From Chlamydiota bacterium (GTDB lineage Bacteria > Chlamydiota > Chlamydiia > Chlamydiales > Rhabdochlamydiaceae), in assembly GCA_011065225.1 (NCBI GenBank), contig JAAKFC010000002.1, positions 1 through 26,996 of the forward strand: a stretch of DNA of 26,996 nt, given 5' to 3'. Both the position numbers and the translations under genes were made by a program. How positions within the stretch are numbered: position 1 is the stretch's first letter; every line of letters begins with the position of its first letter. The notes beneath the pieces were generated by a model that saw only the letters and a program-made list of their open reading frames with translations, was not told the DNA's origin and ran no database searches. Below, one piece after another: positions 8,139 to 15,802 of the stretch.

Positions 8139-8502
8139 AATCAAAAGATTTGAGCGCTTCTTTTTTGGTGCTAAAGATTTTCAGGATTCTTTCAAAACCA
8201 GCCATTCTAATGATTTCCATTACATCATCGCTCATTCCAAAAAAAGCCAGTTTTTTCTTTGCCGCATGCATTTTTTTTGTCATGGATAAAAGAAGGCGCA
8301 TGCCGCTACTGCTCAAATAATCGATATTGCTGCAATCGATCGCAATTTTTTGGGAAATGTCGAGAAGCTTTGCAAGTTTTTTCTCCACAATTGGAGTGGT
8401 TGCTGCATCAACCCGGCCCTCAATTGTTACGAGGTGAATGTCCCCTTCTTGTTCGACTGTAATTTCAACACCAATACCCATACTCATCAAGATAATGGGC
8501 AT
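8137..8502 (-). CDS. rsbV: STAS-domain anti-sigma factor antagonist (RsbV-like)
   Basis: RsbV-type proteins bind an anti-sigma kinase (RsbW) and release its target; phosphorylation of a serine turns them off. The 121-residue protein is a single STAS domain. It contains GRVDAATTPIVEKKL, the IDCSNIDYLSSSGMRLLLS segment holding the phosphorylatable serine, and the closing GFERILKIFSTKKEALKSF. Several ATGs lie in a row (8502, 8487, 8481), none with a clear ribosome site; the domain proper begins near GVEITVEQ, so the true start may be 8481. In Chlamydia an rsbV also lies next to miaA. No kinase partner gene is in the window. The stop codon abuts the 169-bp palindrome. Confidence 0.92.
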   Translation of the reverse strand: MPIILMSMGIGVEITVEQEGDIHLVTIEGRVDAATTPIVEKKLAKLLDISQKIAIDCSNIDYLSSSGMRLLLSMTKKMHAAKKKLAFFGMSDDVMEIIRMAGFERILKIFSTKKEALKSFD

Positions 8503-8528
8503 AGGATTTTCAATCTAGAAAAATAACT

Positions 8529-8759
8529 TTACTCTATAAGTTCGAGGCGGACGCGTTGTCCAAAGCGAGCTCCAATAGTCATTGCGAGCGTTCGAAGGGA
8601 ATTGATGATGCGTCCCTTTCGGCCCACTACTTTGGCTATGTCATCAGGGGAAACGCGCACTTCAATTAGGGTTCCATTTTCCCTTTCCACGATTTGAATA
8701 TCTACAGCATCGGGTTGATCAACGAGGTTTTTTACGAGGTAGTCGAAAAATTCTTTCAT
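8529..8759 (-). CDS. khpA: KH-domain RNA-binding protein KhpA
   Basis: KhpA is a small RNA-binding protein, often paired with KhpB/Jag, that affects cell elongation and division in several bacteria. The KH fold is visible: EFFDYLVKNLVDQPDAV, then IEVRVSPDDIAKVVGRKGRIINSLRTL with the GRKG loop (GxxG), and a short C-terminal strand. I chose ATG 8759 because MKEFFDYL matches family N-termini and gives the usual 76 residues. ATG 8765, GTG 8768 and GTG 8792 are alternatives. It is divergent from the GT4 glycosyltransferase at 8833 and probably leads the minus-strand group khpA-rsbV. Confidence 0.92.
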   Translation of the reverse strand: MKEFFDYLVKNLVDQPDAVDIQIVERENGTLIEVRVSPDDIAKVVGRKGRIINSLRTLAMTIGARFGQRVRLELIE

Positions 8760-8832
8760 AGTCATCACTTGAGTTAAAATGCTAAACTTCACCCAAATAG
8801 TAACATTTTCTCATTTTTGCTTCTACTGTCAT

Positions 8833-9861
8833 ATGAAAATTGGAATTGAAACAACGTGCCTCTCTCAAACCATCCGCGGCGTTGGCACTTATACCCTCAC
8901 CCTCATCGAATCCCTGAAGGCGCAACAACAGGAGATCCTCTGCTATGATCATTCCATCCGGCTGCGCCTTCCCTTTGCTAGTAGCATTACCTCTCTCTTC
9001 CGCTCTCGCTGCTACGAAAAAGTAGGCCTCATGCATTTTCCCGATCCAAAAATTCTCTATGGCAGAAGGCCTAATACTCCGATCGTCCTCACCATCCACG
9101 ACATCATGCCTGTGCTTTTTCCCCAGTTTTTTCCGACCAAAAGTCGCCTCATGATGGAGCGTTTTCTTCCTCGTTATTTGCGTGATGCCGATGCCATCAC
9201 ATGCCCGAGCATCCAGACCAAAGAAGATCTAGTGAAAACCTTTCAAATCCCTTCTGAAAAAATCCATGTGATTCCGCTTGCTCTTCTCCCCCAAAAAAGA
9301 ATCATCCAAGAAGAAAAAGAATCTTTTCTTCTCTATATTGGCTCCTTTGAACCACGAAAAAATCTGCCAGGCATACTTGAAGCTTTTGCAAAAGTGCGGA
9401 AATGGGGTTTTCCGCACAAACTCATTCTCGTCGGCAAAGAAGAAGGGAAGAATCGCATCCCCCATGCACTCATTGCTAAACTCGGTTTGCGGGAGCATAT
9501 CGAACTCAAGGGATACGTCACCGAGGAAGAAAAATGCGCACTTTTACAAAAGGCTGCTCTTTTACTTTGGCCTTCCTTCTATGAAGGATTTGGGCTCCCT
9601 TTGCTCGAGGCTATGGCCTCGGGAACTCCCATTGTCACTACGAATGGTTCTGCTATGTGCGAGGTCGTCCAAGATGCAGCTATTCTCATTGACCCAAACA
9701 ACTCTGATGCCATTGCAAGCGCTGTGGTAGAAGTTGTTTCTTCACCAGAGAAAACAAAAACACTTATGGAAAAAGGGCTGAAACGCGCAGCAGACTTTTC
9801 TTTAGAGAATTTTGGCAAAAGACATGTGGAGCTTTATTCTTCTCTAGTAAACAGATTGTAA
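8833..9861 (+). CDS. Glycosyltransferase family 4 protein
   Basis: This 342-residue GT-B transferase shows the GT4 pattern. The N-terminal domain has an RGVGTY loop and VLTIHDIMPVLFP. A linker near VIPLALL precedes the LLYIGSFEPRKNLPGILEAF segment that starts the donor domain, followed by FYEGFGLPLLEAMASGTPIV with the two glutamates of the E-x7-E motif. It would transfer a sugar from a nucleotide sugar, probably to a surface glycan or lipid; donor and acceptor are unknown. I chose ATG 8833 (MKIGIETTCL) over the earlier in-frame ATG 8779, because family proteins begin there and the extra 18 residues look like read-through of the intergenic region. It is isolated on the plus strand with no obvious pathway partner. 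Confidence 0.9.
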   Translation: MKIGIETTCLSQTIRGVGTYTLTLIESLKAQQQEILCYDHSIRLRLPFASSITSLFRSRCYEKVGLMHFPDPKILYGRRPNTPIVLTIHDIMPVLFPQFFPTKSRLMMERFLPRYLRDADAITCPSIQTKEDLVKTFQIPSEKIHVIPLALLPQKRIIQEEKESFLLYIGSFEPRKNLPGILEAFAKVRKWGFPHKLILVGKEEGKNRIPHALIAKLGLREHIELKGYVTEEEKCALLQKAALLLWPSFYEGFGLPLLEAMASGTPIVTTNGSAMCEVVQDAAILIDPNNSDAIASAVVEVVSSPEKTKTLMEKGLKRAADFSLENFGKRHVELYSSLVNRL

Positions 9862-9865
9862 AGGA

Positions 9866-10017
9866 GCCTTAGGGCCCGTACAGAAATAATCTGACAATTC
9901 TCGAGCAGGAAAACGGTTCAGATCTTGAGGCTTTTTCCGCAGTAGATATTCCTGCAGTATCTACAAGTCTGCGTTTGTCGCACTTCAGAGTTGAAAAGGC
10001 ATCATTTTTTTATTATA
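9866..10017. other. Noncoding stretch with possible mobile-element relic
   Basis: This interval between the GT4 and F-box genes contains GGGCCCGTACAGAAATAA at 9872-9889, which resembles the terminal repeat style of some IS5-like insertion sequences. It also has an inverted pair GTAGATA (9942-9948) and TATCTAC (9958-9964) separated by 9 nt. A short open frame of about 43 codons on the minus strand has no recognisable relatives. I see no promoter or terminator that I would defend. It marks the boundary between the usual gene content and the AT-rich F-box gene. Confidence 0.25.
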
Positions 10018-10437
10018 ATGATTTTCATGTCGATCAATTTAAACTTATTACCTAACGACATCTTTCAAGAAATTTTTCAGCACTTAGATCCCAAAGATTT
10101 GAACAGTCTTACTGAAGTTTGCAGGGTATTTAATAAATTCATTTTAAATAATAACTTTATATGGGACGCGGTAGCGCAGAGAACGGAATGTCCATTTACT
10201 CTAAAAGATCTCCCTACCCCTCACGAAAATGGCGCTATGCGCTTAGATGTTAAAATCTTTGTTTCATTTCTTAAAAAATCAATTAAAAATTTCCCTGAAA
10301 ATGAAATCCCAAAAGATATTCAAGACATTGTAGATGATATAAATGTTCCTTCAGAAAGTCAGATTAACCTTCTGAAAAACTATTGCAAAGTAAAAGATAC
10401 CATCGTCTTATGGGGAACAATACCATTTACCCTCTAA
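10018..10437 (+). CDS. F-box domain protein, putative host-directed effector
   Basis: The first half is a clear F-box: LNLLPNDIFQEIFQHLDPKD, then LTEVCRVFNKFILNN and FIWDAVAQRT (residues about 8-53). F-box domains bind eukaryotic Skp1 and recruit substrates to SCF ubiquitin ligases. Bacteria have no SCF complex, so such genes are generally effectors used inside eukaryotic hosts. The remaining 85 or so residues show no leucine-rich or other repeats. An in-frame TTG at 9991 would add 9 residues; I prefer ATG 10018, with ATG 10027 also possible. None has a good ribosome site. The gene is clearly AT-richer than its neighbours, a sign of acquisition. It ends 3 bp from the convergent cutA. Confidence 0.82.
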   Translation: MIFMSINLNLLPNDIFQEIFQHLDPKDLNSLTEVCRVFNKFILNNNFIWDAVAQRTECPFTLKDLPTPHENGAMRLDVKIFVSFLKKSIKNFPENEIPKDIQDIVDDINVPSESQINLLKNYCKVKDTIVLWGTIPFTL

Positions 10438-10440
10438 GAT

Positions 10441-10764
10441 TTATTCATCTTCCGCAAGCTCCTCAAAAAGCCATCTGACGTAATCAGGATTGGCATCAGT
10501 AATGAGGATCTGGGAAACTTCGGGGATTTCATAGGAGGCGTGCTCGATGATGTAATCACGAACGCGGGGAAAGTATTCCTCTTTGGTCTTGAAAAAAACT
10601 TTCACCTCCTTATCTTCTTGCACCTTCCCATCCCAAAGATAAAAGGAATCGACATGGGGCAGGATGTTGGCACAAGCCACCCATTTTCTCTTCACCAGCT
10701 CTTTTGAAATCTTTTTTGCTTCATCAATTTTACCTGAAGTCCATTGGATTTGTATATAGGCCAT
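10441..10764 (-). CDS. cutA: CutA divalent-cation tolerance family protein
   Basis: CutA proteins are small, very stable trimers linked to copper and other divalent-ion tolerance; their molecular job is not settled. The 107-residue protein has the family core: VACANILPHVDSFYLWDGKVQ and EVKVFFKTKEEYFPRVRDYI, then HASYEIPEVSQILI. The order YEIPE matches the highly conserved YExPE block. The start is 3 nt after the ftsQ stop, so it is the last gene of the murF-to-cutA group. In C. trachomatis cutA also sits in this region, which supports common ancestry of the block. Confidence 0.94.
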   Translation of the reverse strand: MAYIQIQWTSGKIDEAKKISKELVKRKWVACANILPHVDSFYLWDGKVQEDKEVKVFFKTKEEYFPRVRDYIIEHASYEIPEVSQILITDANPDYVRWLFEELAEDE

Positions 10765-10767
10765 ACT

Positions 10768-11655
10768 TTATGTTCCTTCCTCTATAAACGCGAGTTGTGG
10801 GATACGGAAATCAATCACTTTTTGTGGGTAAATCACTCGTCTTTCCTCCCCTTCTGGGAAATCAAGTTGCATCTGTTCTTTCTCAAGCAATTGCTCGCGC
10901 AATTTTAAATAATTGCTCAGTTCTTGTGAATAATTTTTGGTCGAAAGACGCAGTATCCGGGGAAAGACAAAGCGAATATCTTTTTCTTTTTGGGTGACGA
11001 GTAGTTCATCTCCTGTCAAGAGGACGATTTCTCGACGCCCGCAACTTTTTTCAAATGCATGGGAAACATCGATTCGTTTGACATTGAAAAGATCACAGAC
11101 AATGGGACCTTCGAGGATTTTGAGTAGATCAAAGGCGAGCTCAATCTTCTCTCCGGTAATGGGCTGCTTCCATATGAGGTTTTCTTTCATCCCAAGATAG
11201 ATTTCTGGAAGTCTTTTGGGACTAAAAAAAGGGGTGATTGGAAAAGGGACGGCTTTTGCATCGAGAGCAATGTTCTCAAAATCATGCAAAAAGCAAATGG
11301 GTTGACGGATTGTGTAATTGATATAGAGAATGCCGGGCTCTTTGAATTTTACCTCAGCTTCTTTAATGACTGGTGAAGTAAGGAGGCTCGCCTGGGCCCC
11401 TTTGAGATCGAAATCTGCGCTTAGAATAGGCTGATCAACGGAAAGACCCAAAAGTTCTGCTAAGTAGGCGGTTTTAAGTGCTTCTTTTTGGGGACCGGTT
11501 TGGATGATAGCTTTGATGGGGACTTTGTAATCTACTGTGCAGGTGCATTTCCAATATTGATACCCTTTGATGCAAAGGAAAAAGCTGGCATTGACGAAGA
11601 TTGCCAAGCAAAAAATCCAAATAAGAGCTCTAGAGAGGGTGAATTTTTTCTTCAT
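10768..11655 (-). CDS. ftsQ: Cell division protein FtsQ-like (POTRA domain)
   Basis: FtsQ is a bitopic inner-membrane protein linking early and late division proteins. The 295-residue product has a short basic N-terminus and one membrane helix (about residues 10-30). A POTRA-like segment follows, LLGLSVDQPILSADFDLKGAQASLLTSPVIKEAEVKFKEPGILYINYTIRQPICFL when read with its breaks, in which the 'Y-I-x-E-R-x-P' block is replaced by NYTIRQP. The rest is the beta domain. The ATG overlaps the murC stop as ATGA. FtsQ sequences diverge strongly, so the call depends on topology plus position after murC. Downstream comes cutA and not ftsA/ftsZ, in keeping with Chlamydiae lacking FtsZ. Confidence 0.78.
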   Translation of the reverse strand: MKKKFTLSRALIWIFCLAIFVNASFFLCIKGYQYWKCTCTVDYKVPIKAIIQTGPQKEALKTAYLAELLGLSVDQPILSADFDLKGAQASLLTSPVIKEAEVKFKEPGILYINYTIRQPICFLHDFENIALDAKAVPFPITPFFSPKRLPEIYLGMKENLIWKQPITGEKIELAFDLLKILEGPIVCDLFNVKRIDVSHAFEKSCGRREIVLLTGDELLVTQKEKDIRFVFPRILRLSTKNYSQELSNYLKLREQLLEKEQMQLDFPEGEERRVIYPQKVIDFRIPQLAFIEEGT

Positions 11656-13001
11656 TTACCTAATTTCTCGAGAACTGCAGGGCCCACTGTCGTAATGTCA
11701 CCAGCACCCATCGTGATCAAGACATCTCCTGGCTTTAAATGGCTTGCGAGATACTCGACCAACTTCTCTCTTTCTACAAAACGGATGGCATTATACCCAC
11801 CTGCCTGAATCCTCTCCACGACCTTTTTTGGGGTCACCTCGGGAAGAGGGGGCTCGCGTGCGGCAAAAATATCGGTCAAAATGACCTGATCGGCATACTC
11901 AAAAGCATCGGCAAAGTCATCGAGGCAATATTTTGTGCGGCTATAGCGATGGGGTTGAAAAGCAACAACAAGTCGCTTGCCTATTAATGCATGTTTGAGA
12001 GCTCGCAATGTGGCAAAGATTTCTGTCGGATGATGAGCATAATCATCGTAGATCTCAATTTCTGCGGCTTTCCCTTTTTTTTCGACTCGACGGCCTACTC
12101 CCTGAAAGATTCTGAATCCTTTTCGCAATGTCTTTTCACTGATATCGAGCTTAAGTCCCAATCCAAAAACGGCTGATGCGTTGAGGACATTGTGCCCTCC
12201 AATGAGAGGAATCTCGAGATTGCGGTAGTGCTTTCCTTGAAAGGAAAGATCGAAGGTCATTTTCCATTTAATCTGTTGGAAATTTTCGATGACGAGATCA
12301 GCATGCTCGCCAAAGCCATAGCTTATGCCAGGAAGCTTGAGGGAGCGGAGGAGCATATCATCATAGCACCAGAAAAAATGTTTCTTCGAACCCACTTGGC
12401 TGGCAAATTGCCGAAAGGCTTTGAGTAGAGCTTCTTCGGTTTTCCAAAAATCCATGTGGTCATGTTCAAGATTGGTGATGATGGCGCTAAAACTGGGGTA
12501 GTTTAAGAAACTCCCATCACTTTCATCCGCTTCTACAGCAAAGTACATTCCTTTCCCATGACGACCATTCGAATTGGGGCCGCTGAGGTATCCGCCAATG
12601 GCATACGAAGGATCCATTCCAGCTTCGAGCAAGATATGTGCAAGGAGCGCAACTGTGGTTGTCTTGCCATGTGTTCCCGTCACAAGAACAGGTGCATACC
12701 CTTCCAAGAGTTGCGCCAAAAGATTGGAACGATGCAATAGAGAAATCCCTTCTTTCTTGGCAAAAATGTATTCGGAATTGTCCTCTGGAATATCTGAGGA
12801 ATAAATCACGGCATGCGGCTTTTTCATTTTTTTGGGGTTGTGCCCAATAGTTATTTGAGCTCCCCCCACGCGCAAATTTTCTATTGTGGGTGATTCGAAG
12901 ATATCGCTTCCGGTTACGACTTCCCCTCTCTCCAGGAGAATACGAGCAAGTGCGCTCATTCCAATTCCCCCAATACCGATGAAATGATAGTGCTTTTGCA
13001 T
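11652..13001 (-). CDS. murC: UDP-N-acetylmuramate--L-alanine ligase
   Basis: MurC adds the first amino acid (L-Ala) to UDP-MurNAc in peptidoglycan precursor synthesis. The 449 residues hold GIGGIGMSALARILLERG (N-terminal nucleotide-sugar site), the ATP loop GTHGKTTTVALLAHIL, EADESDGSFL, NLEHDHMDFW, and DDYAHHPTEI in the C-terminal domain. The protein ends right after the ligase domain (ITTVGPAVLEKLGK). In C. trachomatis MurC is fused to D-Ala-D-Ala ligase (Ddl); no Ddl domain is present here, and ftsQ follows with an ATGA overlap. The start codon overlaps the murG stop by 1 nt. Confidence 0.97.
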   Translation of the reverse strand: MQKHYHFIGIGGIGMSALARILLERGEVVTGSDIFESPTIENLRVGGAQITIGHNPKKMKKPHAVIYSSDIPEDNSEYIFAKKEGISLLHRSNLLAQLLEGYAPVLVTGTHGKTTTVALLAHILLEAGMDPSYAIGGYLSGPNSNGRHGKGMYFAVEADESDGSFLNYPSFSAIITNLEHDHMDFWKTEEALLKAFRQFASQVGSKKHFFWCYDDMLLRSLKLPGISYGFGEHADLVIENFQQIKWKMTFDLSFQGKHYRNLEIPLIGGHNVLNASAVFGLGLKLDISEKTLRKGFRIFQGVGRRVEKKGKAAEIEIYDDYAHHPTEIFATLRALKHALIGKRLVVAFQPHRYSRTKYCLDDFADAFEYADQVILTDIFAAREPPLPEVTPKKVVERIQAGGYNAIRFVEREKLVEYLASHLKPGDVLITMGAGDITTVGPAVLEKLGK

Positions 13002-14059
13002 TATTTCCCTTCTAATTGATGATGAATGAGCTCATGAAGCTCTATTGCTCGTGACTGCTTTACTTTTTCCAAGCACGATCTCATGGTGGAAAGTTTTTCT
13101 CTAGCGCTTTCTAAAACTTTGGGAAGTGTGTCGATTGCACTTTGCTCTAAAAGGAGCGCCACCCCTCTGCTTTCGAGTGCTTTTGCATTTTTGTATTGAT
13201 GATTTTCAGATGATCCTGGCCAAGGGACGAGGATGGCAGGCACACCAAATTCGATGAGTTCATTCAGTGTTCCTGCCCCCGAGCGACAAAGGGCAAGATC
13301 GGCTGCTCGCCAGGCTACATGCATCTTCTCTTCAAAAGTCTTTACTGAGGCGAGAATACCCTGTTTTTTATATTGCGCATCGAGCTCAGATGGATCGTGG
13401 CTTTTCCCACAAAAGTGAAGAACTTGCAAATCTTTTTCCAAAAGAGCTCCGGCTTTGTTGAGAACAGCAGCCCCTTGCGATCCACCAAAAATGAGAAGGG
13501 TAAAGCGAAAAGGATCGAGTTGAAAATATTTTTTTGCCTCTTCTTTGTCTAAATAAGCTGAAGGAGTCACTTCAGACCAGAAAGGCATTTTTGCAAGAAG
13601 CACCTGTCCTTTTAATCCAGATGAAGCTTCTTCAAATTGTACAGAAGAAAGCTTGGCTCCTGCAGAAAAAAGGCGATTGACTTTACCAGGATGGGCATTG
13701 GATTCCACTAAAATATAGGGGATTTTTCGCAGCCGCGCCGCAGCGAGAATGGGGAAACTATAAAAACTCCCAAACCCAATGATGCAATCGGGGGGAAATT
13801 CTTTAAAAAGGTTAAAGCTTTGGCGCATGCCAAAGAGAAGTTGCACACTTGCCCGAAAGGGATTGGACCGAAAGGGGCTTGCACTTGTAATTTCCTGGAA
13901 TGGGAACTGGAGTTTGTTGAAAAATGGATTGGACCCAAGACGCCCCCCTGCAAAGAGAATTTCATGGTGGTATTCTTTCAATTGCCTGGCGAGGGCCTGA
14001 GCAGGAAAGAGATGGCCTCCCGTTCCTCCAACTGCAAATAAGATTTTTTTACTACCCAT
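13001..14059 (-). CDS. murG: UDP-GlcNAc:lipid I N-acetylglucosaminyltransferase
   Basis: MurG converts lipid I to lipid II on the cytoplasmic face of the membrane. The GGTGGHLFPAQALA glycine-rich loop is at the N-terminus. IIGFGSFYSFPILAA stands where most MurG proteins have GGYVSxP, LLIFGGSQGAAVLN holds the second glycine loop, and CRSGAGTLNELIEFGVPAILVPWPGS replaces the usual RAGAxT block. The fold and order are clear, though these sites are somewhat divergent. I chose ATG 14059 (MGSKKILFAVGG), which overlaps the end of ftsW by 8 nt. The longer frame would start at GTG 14089 inside ftsW and adds 10 lysine-rich residues with no family support. Confidence 0.95.
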   Translation of the reverse strand: MGSKKILFAVGGTGGHLFPAQALARQLKEYHHEILFAGGRLGSNPFFNKLQFPFQEITSASPFRSNPFRASVQLLFGMRQSFNLFKEFPPDCIIGFGSFYSFPILAAARLRKIPYILVESNAHPGKVNRLFSAGAKLSSVQFEEASSGLKGQVLLAKMPFWSEVTPSAYLDKEEAKKYFQLDPFRFTLLIFGGSQGAAVLNKAGALLEKDLQVLHFCGKSHDPSELDAQYKKQGILASVKTFEEKMHVAWRAADLALCRSGAGTLNELIEFGVPAILVPWPGSSENHQYKNAKALESRGVALLLEQSAIDTLPKVLESAREKLSTMRSCLEKVKQSRAIELHELIHHQLEGK

Positions 14060-15152
14060 GACTTGTTTTTTTTTGCTCTCGGGCCACACTCAAAATGAGT
14101 CCCATGGCAATAAAGTTGACGAGTAAAGAAGATCCCCCATGACTAAAAAAAGGGAGATTGGTTCCCTTACTCGGCAAAAGGCCCGATACGACTCCTAAAT
14201 TTAAAAATGCTTGGAAGCAAATCAAGAATGTCAGAATTGCGACTAAATAGAAACCCTCTTGTTTGGTGGATTTTGCAGCAATCGTAAAGCCGATCCCGCC
14301 GATCGTCATATAGAGCATGATGAGTCCGAGCACTCCAATGAAACCAAATTCCTCAGCAAAAATTGCTGCAATGTAGTCGCTGCGTGCCTCAGGCAGATAA
14401 TCCATCTTCTGCAAGCTTTGGCCCACTCCTTTTCCAAATAGTCCTCCCGAACCGGCAGCAATGCGGGCTTGATGGGGCTGGTGGCCTTTCCCTTGCAAAT
14501 CAAGCTCAGGGTTCAAATAGACGCGGATCCGATCCGGGACATGGCTCATTTGCGAGGCGGCCACAACCCCAAGAACCACACAAATGCTAAGCGGAATGGC
14601 CCAGTAGATCCACTTAATCCGCATCAAGATGAAGAGAATAAGGAGTGTGGCTAAAATAATTGCTACGGTCCCATTATCCGGTTCGATCAATATAAGGCCT
14701 ATGGGGATGACGAGTGTCGTGACAAGGCGCACAAAGGCTATGAAATTCATCCCACTTTTGTAACGAAGAATGACGTGAATGGTGTAAAGCGGAAGAAGAT
14801 ATTTCACAAATTCCGAAGGTTGAAGAGAATTACCAAAAATATTGATCCAGCGATGCGCACCGTTGATTTGCTGTCCGATTCCAGGCACAAATGCGAGCAC
14901 AAGCATCACTGTTCCCATGAGCAGAAAAACTCCGGAAAGGCGCAAAATATTTTCATATCCGAGAAAAAAAACACCTAAAGCACAAGTAAGTGCAATCCCT
15001 GCATAGACCATTTGTTTGAAAAAGACATGATGGGTACTTCGATCTAAAGAGCGATCGAGAACTTCTGCAGCTGTCGTATTGAAGACCATGAGAATTCCCA
15101 TGGCAAAAAGAAGAAGAATAGCAGAGGCAAGACTCAGACTATATTTACTCAT
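14052..15152 (-). CDS. ftsW: SEDS-family lipid II polymerase FtsW
   Basis: FtsW polymerises lipid II at the division site together with a partner class B penicillin-binding protein. The 366-residue polytopic protein has about ten membrane helices. It carries the SEDS signatures: NSLQPSEFVKYLLPLY, then EPDNGTVAIILATLL, and GGLFGKGVGQSLQKMDYLPEARSDYIAAIFAEEFG (broken into its conserved blocks GxGxG and PEAxSDFIFA). The FSHGGSSLL motif is near the C-terminus. Placement between the LysM gene and murG supports FtsW and not RodA. The start overlaps the LysM gene's stop by 4 nt and the end overlaps murG by 8 nt. Confidence 0.95.
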   Translation of the reverse strand: MSKYSLSLASAILLLFAMGILMVFNTTAAEVLDRSLDRSTHHVFFKQMVYAGIALTCALGVFFLGYENILRLSGVFLLMGTVMLVLAFVPGIGQQINGAHRWINIFGNSLQPSEFVKYLLPLYTIHVILRYKSGMNFIAFVRLVTTLVIPIGLILIEPDNGTVAIILATLLILFILMRIKWIYWAIPLSICVVLGVVAASQMSHVPDRIRVYLNPELDLQGKGHQPHQARIAAGSGGLFGKGVGQSLQKMDYLPEARSDYIAAIFAEEFGFIGVLGLIMLYMTIGGIGFTIAAKSTKQEGFYLVAILTFLICFQAFLNLGVVSGLLPSKGTNLPFFSHGGSSLLVNFIAMGLILSVAREQKKTSHG

Positions 15153-15802
15153 TGGATGCGAAGTTTATCACCTACGCGAAGACGACGAGCTTTTTCTTCG
15201 TTGAGATCATTGAGTTTGAGAAGTTCATCCACTTTTATCTGATTTTTTACCGCAATCGTCCAGGGATTATCCCCTTGCTTGACGGTGTAATATTTTGTTG
15301 TTTTGCTCGCAGGTACAAAGCCGCCCTTTGCAGGGATTTTTAGAACTTGTCCAACTTGCAGCATGGTACTGGTGAGGTGATTGGCTGCGATGATTTCCTC
15401 AACTGAGACCTGATGCACCCGGGCAATTTTTTCGAGGACATCTCCTTTTTTTACTGCCACTTCTTTCCCTTCTTTTGCAGCAGTCACCATCTCTATTTTC
15501 TCTATTGGAGTAGCAGCTTTTGTGATGGCTTCTAATTCTTTTGCAAAATCAATTGCTTTGGGCGTCTTGTCTTCTTTTGCGGAAAATTCTTTCAAAACTT
15601 GGTCGATTTCATCGGCATGTGCAACTTTCGTTTCTTCCTTTTTTTGCTGCTCGGGAAGGGCAATCGGCTCTACCTCTGCAATGTCTTTCGAAGAGGTTTC
15701 TAAAAAGTTTTTCTCACCCCGATTGATTGCAGTGACAAAGAGGGCAATTAAGAGGGCCGAATTAACAAATACAGCGATTAGAATCGTATCTTTGCGCGTC
15801 AT
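15149..15802 (-). CDS. Membrane-anchored protein with two LysM domains
   Basis: The 217-residue protein starts with a short cytoplasmic tail and one membrane helix (about residues 8-24), then a charged linker. Two LysM domains follow, VKKGDVLEKIARVHQVSVEEI...VGQVLKIP and YTVKQGDNPWTIAVKNQIKVDEL...VGDKLRIQ. LysM binds GlcNAc-containing glycans such as peptidoglycan. The position between murD and ftsW is that of chlamydial nlpD, but no M23 peptidase domain is present: the frame ends with the second LysM. It may be a periplasmic glycan-binding division factor. The start directly follows the murD stop (TAAATG), and its end overlaps ftsW by 4 nt. Confidence 0.88.
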   Translation of the reverse strand: MTRKDTILIAVFVNSALLIALFVTAINRGEKNFLETSSKDIAEVEPIALPEQQKKEETKVAHADEIDQVLKEFSAKEDKTPKAIDFAKELEAITKAATPIEKIEMVTAAKEGKEVAVKKGDVLEKIARVHQVSVEEIIAANHLTSTMLQVGQVLKIPAKGGFVPASKTTKYYTVKQGDNPWTIAVKNQIKVDELLKLNDLNEEKARRLRVGDKLRIQ

